This document shows positions 34,664-42,312 of a DNA stretch of 62,336 nucleotides, in pieces. The notes below the pieces were generated by a model. The model searched no databases. It was not told where the DNA came from and was given only the letters and a program-made list of their open reading frames with translations. This DNA is from a bacterium (GTDB lineage: Bacteria; Bacillota; Clostridia; Lachnospirales; Lachnospiraceae). A program made the translations under genes and the position numbers. Numbering within the stretch: the stretch's first letter is position 1; each line of letters begins with the position of its first letter. The stretch is taken from the NCBI GenBank assembly GCA_004562765.1, contig SFRL01000018.1, positions 1-62,336 of the forward strand, given 5' to 3'.

Positions 34664-34717
34664 AAACTGGAATGATGGAAATGTCCAGTTTTTGCAAAAT
34701 TGACCATGCCAGTTTGG
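34664..34717 (-). promoter_or_regulatory. Three-half-site operator upstream of the S component
   Basis: AAACTGGA (34664-34671) is the inverted copy of TCCAGTTT (34684-34691), and CCAGTTT recurs at 34709-34715 in direct orientation, 24 bases on. This one-inverted-plus-one-direct layout lies in the divergent region between the S component and the hybrid kinase gene, and may control either. Confidence 0.5.
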
Positions 34718-34822
34718 TGGAAAAATAGAAAATGGATAGCATTCACATAGGTTTTATGATATACTCTTTCATAATAGGATGTTTTTCGACGGGACGGGCT
34801 GCGTCCGGGAGAGGAGTTTGCG

Positions 34823-37753
34823 GTGGGTTATGAGATCGTGCTGCAGTGGGCAGCGGTTATTTTTACAATTCTGATCCTGATGTGGACAAATCAGGGGAAA
34901 AGTACAAAAGAGAAAAAAGCCGGTCTTTCGTTTCTTACGATGACATTGCTGCTTAACATCGGGTATCTGTTTGAACTGATGGCAAATGACAAGTCTGCCG
35001 CTTTTCTGGCAGTTCAGATCGAATACGCCGGTCTCATTTTTATGGGATATTTTATCTGCCTGTTTTTTGTATATTATGCAAAAAGGCATGTGCCTCAGTG
35101 GATGGGGGTCTATACGCTGTTCTTTGATCTGCTCCTGTTAGTCGTTACGTGGACGAGCAACTGGCATGAGCTGATCTTCAGAAACGTGCGATATGAGCTT
35201 GTGAACGGCAGTTATGAGTTGCTCTATGAGCATGGTCAGCTCCACATGTTTATTATTTTAGGCTGCGAACTGGTTCCGCTTGTTCTGGCGGTGCTGATGC
35301 TCGTTTCCTATCTGGGTAAAGAGTGGGTGGCACGTCTTCGCAGACAGGCGGTCCTGATGTTTTTGATGCTGTTTGGATCCTTTGGACTGTCAGTCGTGTT
35401 TTTTATGAAGATCGTTCCGCTACATTATAATATTGCAGGTCCTGCAGGTATGCTGTTCATGGATCTGTTTGCGCTGTGGTTCTGGGGGAAGAAGGGCTTT
35501 CACCCGGAAACGGCATCCATACAGACGGCTTTTGAGAATCTGCATGAGGGTGTGATCATTTTGGATGCTGCGATGCAGTTGAAGTCATACAATCATGCGG
35601 CGAAACGTATTTTTCCGGAGCTGGAGCAGAACCTCATCAATCACAATGTGAAACGTCTGCGCAGCATTCCTCTGGAATTGTTTGAAGAATACGAAAAAAA
35701 AGAGGTTGATTTCGGAAACCGGCATTATGAGGTCTCACGCTTTGAAGTGCGGGATTCAAGAGATTCGCTCCGTGGTTATGTGCTGCTGCTGAGTGACCGG
35801 ACCATGGAGTGCAATTATATCGCCGAGATATCCAGCGGCAGAAAACGGGCAGAGATCGCCGAGCAGGAGGCGTTGCATGCGCTGGGAGAGGCAAAGCATG
35901 CAAACCGGGTGAAGACAGATTTCCTTACGAACATATCCCATGAGATCCGTACCCCGATGAACGCGATCGTCGGACTCGCGGAATTGATCATAGAGGAGAG
36001 CCGTGGAAGAAAAGTATATGATTTTGCGTGTGATATCAAAAATGCTTCCACAAATCTGCTGGCAGTCATCAATGACATTTTGAGTCTTTCCAAACTGGAA
36101 ACAGGACAGATGACGTTGGAACAGGAAGAGTACAGCACGGAGCAGCTTTTGGAGGAAACGCTGCATCTTGCCAAGCTGAGCGCATCGTCCAGAGGTCTGC
36201 AGCTCAAGCGTGATATTTCGCCTAAGCTGCCTTGCCAGCTCATCGGTGACCCGATGCGTATCCGCCAGATGATCAGCAATTTTCTTGACTTTGGCATGAA
36301 ATACACAAAGCGCGGTTATGTGAAGCTTACCGTGACACACAGGTGGCTGAACGAAAAACAGGTTTTGATGGTCTTTCAGTTTGAGGACACGGGCTGCGGC
36401 TTTACAAAAGAGGAGGCAGACAGTCTGTTTGACCAGTTTCAGCGTATGGATGAGAGCCAGGAACACAATCTGGAGAGTATCGGACTTGGCATTGCGATCA
36501 CCAAGCGTTTTGTGGATCTGATGGACGGCACGGTGGAGGTATCCAGTGAGCCGGGAAAAGGTACGGTATTTACCGTCTGCTTTCCGCAGAAGGTGGCGGA
36601 TATCCGCAGTATCGAACAGCAGCCGTGGCGTAAACACAACATTATAGCCGATATTGACCGGGCGTTTATCGTGCCGGATTACCGGGTGCTGGTAGTGGAT
36701 GACAACAAGATCAATCTCAAGGTGGCGTGCGGTGCGCTGGAACCGTACAAGTTCCGTGTTGATGAGGCAAAGAGCGGTCGTCAGGCCATCGATCTGGTAA
36801 AGAAAAATGTGTATGACATGATCCTGATGGATCACATGATGCCGGAGATGGACGGTATTGAAACGACCGATCATATTCGTAACGAATGCGGTGAAAACGG
36901 TACAAAGCCGCTCATCATTGCCTTGTCTGCCAACGCTTACAACAATGCGAGAGAAATGTTCCTGAGCAGTGGCTTTCAGGACTTTATCGCGAAGCCGCTG
37001 GATAAGAATGAACTGCATCAGATGCTGTGTAAGTGGATCCCTCAGGAAATGCGTCAGTCTGTAGAGGGAACGACAGAGGCGCAGGAGAAGATTTCCCGTG
37101 CCGGAAGGGCAGAACTGTTCATGTCAGGTGTGGATGTGGATGCTGCGATGGGTGCTCATACCGGAGGTGTGGAGGATTATCTGGAGCTTTTGGAACTCTA
37201 CTATATGGATGGAGCAGGGAAATGTGAACTGCTGGAGCGTCTGGTACATAATGAGGATTTTAAGAATTATGAGATCGAGGTGCACGGACTCAAGAGCGCA
37301 TCTGCGAATATCGGCGCGTTCGAATTTTCGGATCTGGCGAAAAGCCATGAGTTTGCTGCCAAGGAAGGCGACTATCAGTTGATCCGGGACGGCTATGCAA
37401 AACTGTTGTCTGAGTACAATTTTTTGCTGCATGAGATCGAACGGGTGCTGAAGACAAAAGGATATCTGAAGGAAGAGGATGCGGAGCATACGGATGATGA
37501 CGGCGAATTTCTGTCCGGACAGGAGACGTATCGGCGGATGGCAGAGATCCTGGATGATATTGAAAACTTCCGGTCAAAACCTGCCGCGCAGAAGACAGAG
37601 GAACTTTTGTCAGAAAATATTGAAAAAAGTGCCAAAGATTGCTTGAAAGATGTACGAAATAGGCTTAAAATGTATGATGACGACACCGCTGAAGATTTGC
37701 TGAGAACCTTTCTTAAGAATGCGGAAGGGTCTGAATCGGAAGCGCTTACATAG
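34823..37753 (+). CDS. 7TM-type hybrid sensor histidine kinase with REC and HPt
   Basis: 976 residues. About seven N-terminal membrane helices (1-230) match the HisKA_7TM sensor; a PAS-like segment follows (about 232-330). Kinase His373 lies in ISHEIRTPMN. The HATPase has DTGCGF and IGLGIAITKRF. Receiver Asp670 lies in ILMDHMMPEMDG, and the HPt His821 in VHGLKSASANIG. A further helical C-terminus of about 120 residues follows. The start is GTG 34823, with GAGAGGAG upstream. It is paired with the receiver protein 11 bases downstream. It is clearly related in kinase-REC-HPt layout to the PocR kinase at 15904, but senses from the membrane. Confidence 0.9.
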   Translation: MGYEIVLQWAAVIFTILILMWTNQGKSTKEKKAGLSFLTMTLLLNIGYLFELMANDKSAAFLAVQIEYAGLIFMGYFICLFFVYYAKRHVPQWMGVYTLFFDLLLLVVTWTSNWHELIFRNVRYELVNGSYELLYEHGQLHMFIILGCELVPLVLAVLMLVSYLGKEWVARLRRQAVLMFLMLFGSFGLSVVFFMKIVPLHYNIAGPAGMLFMDLFALWFWGKKGFHPETASIQTAFENLHEGVIILDAAMQLKSYNHAAKRIFPELEQNLINHNVKRLRSIPLELFEEYEKKEVDFGNRHYEVSRFEVRDSRDSLRGYVLLLSDRTMECNYIAEISSGRKRAEIAEQEALHALGEAKHANRVKTDFLTNISHEIRTPMNAIVGLAELIIEESRGRKVYDFACDIKNASTNLLAVINDILSLSKLETGQMTLEQEEYSTEQLLEETLHLAKLSASSRGLQLKRDISPKLPCQLIGDPMRIRQMISNFLDFGMKYTKRGYVKLTVTHRWLNEKQVLMVFQFEDTGCGFTKEEADSLFDQFQRMDESQEHNLESIGLGIAITKRFVDLMDGTVEVSSEPGKGTVFTVCFPQKVADIRSIEQQPWRKHNIIADIDRAFIVPDYRVLVVDDNKINLKVACGALEPYKFRVDEAKSGRQAIDLVKKNVYDMILMDHMMPEMDGIETTDHIRNECGENGTKPLIIALSANAYNNAREMFLSSGFQDFIAKPLDKNELHQMLCKWIPQEMRQSVEGTTEAQEKISRAGRAELFMSGVDVDAAMGAHTGGVEDYLELLELYYMDGAGKCELLERLVHNEDFKNYEIEVHGLKSASANIGAFEFSDLAKSHEFAAKEGDYQLIRDGYAKLLSEYNFLLHEIERVLKTKGYLKEEDAEHTDDDGEFLSGQETYRRMAEILDDIENFRSKPAAQKTEELLSENIEKSAKDCLKDVRNRLKMYDDDTAEDLLRTFLKNAEGSESEALT

Positions 37754-37764
37754 GAGAAAGAAAC

Positions 37765-38703
37765 ATGGAGAAAATGAGAATACTTGCGATTGATGACAAT
37801 ACCGTGAATCTCGCAACCTTGGAGCAGGAATTAAAATCAAAATATGAAGTGATTCCCATGATTTCCGGTCGCAGGGCGATAAAGTATCTTTATAGAGAGC
37901 AGGTGGATCTGATCCTGCTGGATGTTGAGATGCCGATCATGGACGGTATCGAAACGCTCAAAGAGATCCGTGCACAGGAAAACGGTGTGACCGTACCGGT
38001 CATTTTTCTGACTGCAAAGAAAGATAAAGCAACTGTTATTGACGGTGCAAAGCTCGGAATTATGGATTATATTACAAAGCCCTTTGACCCGGAGGATCTG
38101 CACGAGCGTATTGAGCGCGTGTTTAAACGCCTTGGTGTGCTCCCGATGGAGGAGGAAGAATTATATCAGCGTGTGATCGGTATTTTAAAGGATATGAAGG
38201 ATCAGCGTATCAAGCAGGCGATCGTGAAGACGGAGGAGGTCCTGAATTATCAGATCGATGAGGAACTGTCAGGTCGCATCCGCAATGTGCTCGGCAAGCT
38301 GAAGCAGGAAAATGTGGAGAGTGCCGTTGAGATGATGGAGCGTGTGGTGGACTTTTTGGACAAGCGTTTGAACACCGGAAAAAAGGTCAATGCGCTGCCA
38401 ATCGCAGAAAGCGAGATTTCTGTGCGTATTCTCTATGCTGTGGATGATCTGGCGAACTTCAAGCGCAAGGAGGCGATTGCGAAGCTCAAGGATCTGCAGC
38501 GGTACGATATCGGTACTTATGTGTATCATGTGACGGAGGAGGTCATTGCGCTTCTGGAAGACTATGATGAGGTCAAGGCAGAGGAAATGCTTCAGATGCT
38601 GTTGGCTGATCTGAAGAATGCGCCGTCCAGCGAACTGTCCAAGATGGAGCTGGCGGGCAATGTCAGAAAGCCGCAGGGCTATCACTCCACGATCAATAAA
38701 TAA
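37765..38703 (+). CDS. Response regulator, receiver with helical output
   Basis: 312 residues. Residues 1-125 form a canonical receiver: ILAIDDNTVN (acidic pocket), phospho-acceptor Asp53 in ILLDVEMPIMDG, Thr in IFLTAKK and Lys in YITKPFDP. The remaining 190 residues are helical, charged and without a recognised DNA-binding, GGDEF or enzymatic domain; LSGRIRNVLGKLKQENVESA and repeats of Lys/Glu suggest protein contacts. Likely the phosphotransfer target of the hybrid kinase 11 bases upstream. GGAGAAAG precedes the ATG. A 46-codon gene follows 21 bases later. Confidence 0.88.
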   Translation: MEKMRILAIDDNTVNLATLEQELKSKYEVIPMISGRRAIKYLYREQVDLILLDVEMPIMDGIETLKEIRAQENGVTVPVIFLTAKKDKATVIDGAKLGIMDYITKPFDPEDLHERIERVFKRLGVLPMEEEELYQRVIGILKDMKDQRIKQAIVKTEEVLNYQIDEELSGRIRNVLGKLKQENVESAVEMMERVVDFLDKRLNTGKKVNALPIAESEISVRILYAVDDLANFKRKEAIAKLKDLQRYDIGTYVYHVTEEVIALLEDYDEVKAEEMLQMLLADLKNAPSSELSKMELAGNVRKPQGYHSTINK

Positions 38704-38724
38704 ACAAAAAGGGGATGTCAAACA

Positions 38725-38865
38725 GTGAACAGCGAGAAAAAAATTCAGGATATGACGAGACAGGAGTATGCAAGTTACGTGCAGCAGCATTACCGGAATG
38801 ATCCGCAGTGGGTGCGGACGATGCTCATATCGAAATACGACAGGGAACATAAAACAAAAAAATAA
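38725..38865 (+). CDS. Small 46-residue protein
   Basis: A short frame starting at GTG 38725, preceded by AGGGGATG, with stop TAA at 38863-38865. It encodes 46 residues that are rich in charged and polar residues (MTRQEYASYVQQHYRNDP, then WVRTMLISKYDREH and a basic tail). No membrane segment. It lies just behind the receiver gene and ahead of a strong terminator, so it is probably the last cistron of that unit. No family recognised. Composition and Trp/Tyr content look protein-like, but a chance frame cannot be excluded. Confidence 0.55.
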   Translation: MNSEKKIQDMTRQEYASYVQQHYRNDPQWVRTMLISKYDREHKTKK

Positions 38866-38891
38866 TAGAAACCAAAACAACAGCAAAACAG

Positions 38892-38930
38892 AAAAAACCA
38901 CAAAAAGACAGAAAAATATGTGGTTTTTTC
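38892..38930 (+). terminator. Terminator of the kinase/receiver unit
   Basis: Stem AAAAAACCACA (38892-38902) with TGTGGTTTTTT (38919-38929), then CTTTT. Confidence 0.8.
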
Positions 38931-38940
38931 TTTTATACTG

Positions 38941-38985
38941 TGTTATACTTTAGGACAGGAACAAAAAATGTAAACTAAAGTATAA
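38941..38985 (+). promoter_or_regulatory. Promoter and inverted-repeat operator of the glycyl radical gene
   Basis: An extended -10 box TGTTATACT (38941-38949) is overlapped by TTATACTTTAG (38943-38953), which is repeated in inverse at 38975-38985 (CTAAAGTATAA): 11-bp arms, 21-base spacing. This looks like a site for a dimeric repressor, or a leader hairpin. Confidence 0.55.
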
Positions 38986-39010
38986 AACTATATATGTGGA
39001 GGGAACTATT

Positions 39011-41542
39011 ATGCCGAAACAGTATTACGATGGAGAGATTGCAAAATCTCCCAGAATTCAGAAACTGATCGATCATCTGTTTGAGAAGATGCCGGTGATC
39101 GAGGCTGACCGTGCAGAGATCGTGACAGAGAGCTATCGCGAGACCGAGAATGAACCGATCATCATGCGACGTGCAAAGGCATTCAAGGCAATCTGTGAAA
39201 AACTGCCGATCGTGATCCGTCCTCTGGAGCTGATCGTCGGAAGTAATGCGATCGCACCGCGCGGATGCCAGATGTTTCCGGAGTATTCTTATGCGTGGAT
39301 GGAAGAGGAATATGACACGGTAGCAACCCGTGAAGCCGATCCGTTTTATATTGCGGATGATACAAAGAAACGTCTGCATGAGGCATACAAATATTGGGAG
39401 GGAAAGACGACCAGTGAGCTTGCAACGTCTATGATGGCGGAGGAATCTCTGGTTGCCATGAAACATAATATTTTTACTCCGGGCAACTATTTCTACAACG
39501 GTATCGGTCATTTTACCGTAAAGTATGAGGAAGTGCTTGCACTGGGATTTGAGGGCATCATCGCAAAGATCGACGCAGAGCTGGACAAGCTGACACTCTG
39601 TGCACCGGATTATGCTACCAGACATTCATTCCTTTCAGCGGCAAAAATGAGCTGCGAGGCAGCGATTACATATGCAAAGCGTTATGAAGAACTGGCAAAG
39701 GCTGAGGCGGAGAAGGAAACGGATCCAACCAGAAAGGCAGAGCTTCTTACGATCGCAGCGAACTGTGCAAAGGTTCCCGCGAAGCCGGCGGAGAGCTTTT
39801 ATGAGGCATGCCAGTCCTTCTGGTTTGTACAGGAGCTGCTGCAGACGGAGTCCAGCGGACATTCCATTTCACCGGGACGCTTTGACCAGTATATGTATCC
39901 TTATTATAAGAAGGATCTCGATGCAGGAAAGATCACCCGGGAGTTTGCACAGGAGCTGATGGATTGTGTATGGATCAAGCTGAACGATCTGAACAAGTGC
40001 CGTGATGCAGCCAGTGCAGATGGGTTTGCCGGCTACAGCCTGTTCCAGAATCTGATCGCAGGCGGACAGAATGAAGAGGGACTGGATGTGACAAATGATC
40101 TGTCCTTTATGTGTCTGGAGGCGAGCATGCATGTCATGCTGCCGCAGCCTTCACTGTCTGTCCGTATCTGGAATAAGACACCGGATCCGTTTATCATCAA
40201 GGCGGCCCGGTTAGCGCGTACCGGTATCGGACTTCCTGCATTTTACAATGACGAGGTCATTATTCCGTCATTGATGAGCCGCGGTGTGACGCTTGAGGAT
40301 GCCCGTACTTACAATATCATCGGATGTGTGGAGCCGCAGAAGGCAGGAAAAACCGACGGCTGGCATGATGCGGCGTTCTTCAACATGTGCCGTCCGTTAG
40401 AGATGGTATTCTCCAACGGCTATGAGAATGGTGAAAAGGTTGGGCCTCAGACCGGTGATGTGACACAGTTTGCAACTTTTGAAGATTTTTATGCTGCTTA
40501 TGAAAAGCAGATGAACTATTTTATTGCAGTGATGGTCAATGCGCTGAACTGTATTGATAACGCGCATGCCACCAGAATGCCGCTGCCGTTCCAGTCATGT
40601 ATGATCGATGACTGTATCGGACGCGGAAAATCGCTTCAGGAAGGCGGCGCGATCTATAACTTTACCGGTCCGCAGGGCTTTGGTATTGCAAACGTAGCCG
40701 ATTCCATGCTGGCGATCAAGGAGCTTGTCTACGACAAGAAGACCGTGACGATGGCGGAGATGAAGGACGCACTGGAAAACAACTTCGGCAAGGGCTTGAG
40801 CACCATGCGCATGGAGGAGCTTTCCGGGCAGATCATATCATCCATGCTGGCAGCCGGACAGAAGGTCGGCGACAAAGAAGTGCAGGTCATCGCGGAGACG
40901 ATCGCAAATCAGAAACCGGATGCCGCAAAGCAGAAGCGCTATGATGAGATCCTGGATCTGATCAGCAAAGCGCCGAAGTATGGCAATGATGATGACGAGG
41001 CGGATGCAATGGCACGCCGGGTTTCTTATGCTTACACGAAGCCGTTGGAGCGCTACAGAAATCCGAGAGGTGGTATCTATCAGGCAGGTCTTTATCCGGT
41101 ATCGGCAAATGTTCCGCTCGGCAGACAGACCGGAGCGACACCGGATGGCAGGCTTGCCAATACACCGGTAGCGGACGGTGTCGGACCGATGCAGGGCAGA
41201 GATATCAAGGGACCGACAGCGACAGCGAATTCTGTTGCAAAGATCGACCACGGTATCGCATCCAACGGAACGCTGTTCAACCAGAAGTTCCATCCGTCAG
41301 CATTGGCGGGTGAAGAAGGTTTACAGAAGTTTTCTTCTTACATCCGTACGTTCTTCGACGAGAAGGGCATGCACATGCAGTTTAATGTCGTGAGCAAGGA
41401 AACACTTCTGGATGCGCAGAAACATCCGGAGAATTACAAGACACTTGTTGTCCGCGTGGCAGGTTACAGCGCACTTTTTACAACGCTGTCCAAATCATTG
41501 CAGGACGATATCATCAAGAGAACAGAGCAGGGTGGATTTTAA
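39011..41542 (+). CDS. Glycyl radical enzyme, glycerol/propanediol dehydratase-type
   Basis: 843 residues of the pyruvate formate-lyase superfamily. Radical Gly818 lies in VRVAGYSALF and thiyl Cys439 in GCVEPQ. Residues known to act in B12-independent diol dehydratases are all present: His284/Ser285 in SGHSISPGRFD, Glu441 two after the Cys, and Asp453 in GWHDAAFFN, exactly 14 after the Cys. That points to dehydration of glycerol or 1,2-propanediol to an aldehyde. The usual radical-SAM activase and any microcompartment genes are missing nearby. ATG 39011 follows GGAGGG. hisB starts three bases after the stop. Confidence 0.9.
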   Translation: MPKQYYDGEIAKSPRIQKLIDHLFEKMPVIEADRAEIVTESYRETENEPIIMRRAKAFKAICEKLPIVIRPLELIVGSNAIAPRGCQMFPEYSYAWMEEEYDTVATREADPFYIADDTKKRLHEAYKYWEGKTTSELATSMMAEESLVAMKHNIFTPGNYFYNGIGHFTVKYEEVLALGFEGIIAKIDAELDKLTLCAPDYATRHSFLSAAKMSCEAAITYAKRYEELAKAEAEKETDPTRKAELLTIAANCAKVPAKPAESFYEACQSFWFVQELLQTESSGHSISPGRFDQYMYPYYKKDLDAGKITREFAQELMDCVWIKLNDLNKCRDAASADGFAGYSLFQNLIAGGQNEEGLDVTNDLSFMCLEASMHVMLPQPSLSVRIWNKTPDPFIIKAARLARTGIGLPAFYNDEVIIPSLMSRGVTLEDARTYNIIGCVEPQKAGKTDGWHDAAFFNMCRPLEMVFSNGYENGEKVGPQTGDVTQFATFEDFYAAYEKQMNYFIAVMVNALNCIDNAHATRMPLPFQSCMIDDCIGRGKSLQEGGAIYNFTGPQGFGIANVADSMLAIKELVYDKKTVTMAEMKDALENNFGKGLSTMRMEELSGQIISSMLAAGQKVGDKEVQVIAETIANQKPDAAKQKRYDEILDLISKAPKYGNDDDEADAMARRVSYAYTKPLERYRNPRGGIYQAGLYPVSANVPLGRQTGATPDGRLANTPVADGVGPMQGRDIKGPTATANSVAKIDHGIASNGTLFNQKFHPSALAGEEGLQKFSSYIRTFFDEKGMHMQFNVVSKETLLDAQKHPENYKTLVVRVAGYSALFTTLSKSLQDDIIKRTEQGGF

Positions 41543-41545
41543 TAA

Positions 41546-42133
41546 ATGAGTCGAACAGCTACCATAGAACGTAATACAAAGGAAACAAAGATCCGGGTGA
41601 CACTGGAACTGGACGGAACCGGAAAAGGTGAGATCGATACCGGCATCGGATTTTTCAATCACATGCTGGAAGGGTTCACGAGACACGGGTTATTTGATCT
41701 GAAGGCCATGTGTCAGGGTGATGTGCAGGTGGACAGCCACCATAGCATTGAAGATATGGGCATTGTGCTTGGTACCGCCATCAAAGAAGCTCTGGGAGAC
41801 AAAAAAGGGATCGTGCGTTACGGAAGCTGCATGCTTCCGATGGATGAAACGCTGGCAATGTGTGCGATCGACCTTTCCGGAAGACCATATCTGGTATTCG
41901 ATGCACCCTTTAAGGGTGAGATGGTCGGAGGGATGGACACACAGATGGCGCGGGAGTTTTTCTACGCAGTCAGCTATGCGGCCGGCATGAATCTCCATCT
42001 GAAGGTGCTGTATGGTGAAAATGACCATCACATGATGGAGGCACTGTTCAAGGCGTTTGCCAAAGCGCTGGACGCTGCAGTAAGGATCGATCCCCGGATC
42101 ACGGACGTCTTATCAACGAAGGGGACGCTATAA
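41546..42133 (+). CDS. hisB: Imidazoleglycerol-phosphate dehydratase (HisB)
   Basis: 195 residues, Mn2+-dependent dehydratase of histidine synthesis (sixth step), converting imidazoleglycerol phosphate to imidazoleacetol phosphate. Metal-binding repeats are clear: TGIGFFNHML, the double His in VDSHHSIEDMG, the later NDHHMMEALFKAFAKAL. It is the single-domain form, without the phosphatase of E. coli HisB. No other his genes are nearby. It begins three bases after the glycyl radical enzyme stop, so two unrelated dehydratases share a transcript, ending in a strong terminator. Confidence 0.95.
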   Translation: MSRTATIERNTKETKIRVTLELDGTGKGEIDTGIGFFNHMLEGFTRHGLFDLKAMCQGDVQVDSHHSIEDMGIVLGTAIKEALGDKKGIVRYGSCMLPMDETLAMCAIDLSGRPYLVFDAPFKGEMVGGMDTQMAREFFYAVSYAAGMNLHLKVLYGENDHHMMEALFKAFAKALDAAVRIDPRITDVLSTKGTL

Positions 42134-42138
42134 CGTGT

Positions 42139-42167
42139 AAGGGCTGTGTGATAACACAGCCCTTTTT
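42139..42167 (+). terminator. Terminator after hisB
   Basis: Stem AGGGCTGTGT (42140-42149) with ACACAGCCCT (42154-42163), then TTTT. Confidence 0.88.
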
Positions 42168-42220
42168 GTATATATTTGCCGCTCCGTCCCCGATTTGTTG
42201 AAAGTGCCGAAAAATAAAAT

Positions 42221-42264
42221 ATCTAGTATCCTCGGTTGACACCCAACACAACATCTAGTACAAT
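42221..42264 (+). promoter_or_regulatory. nrdD promoter with two NrdR-box-like sites
   Basis: TTGACA (42236-42241), 17-base spacer, TACAAT (42259-42264) is a near-ideal promoter. ATCTAGTA occurs at 42221-42228 and 42253-42260, 32 bases (three helical turns) apart, one upstream of -35 and one over the spacer/-10. This matches the paired NrdR boxes found before ribonucleotide reductase genes, where NrdR represses when dATP is high. Confidence 0.7.
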
Positions 42265-42312
42265 ACATGTTAACGACGTTTTTATACAAACTGGACTGAA
42301 GGAGTAAGCGGT

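Noticed and set aside
35756..37018. 420-codon open frame on the minus strand inside the hybrid kinase gene
   Set aside because: It lies fully inside a gene with clear kinase and receiver motifs, has no ribosome binding site, and its translation is rich in His, Arg, Leu and Cys as expected for an antisense shadow.
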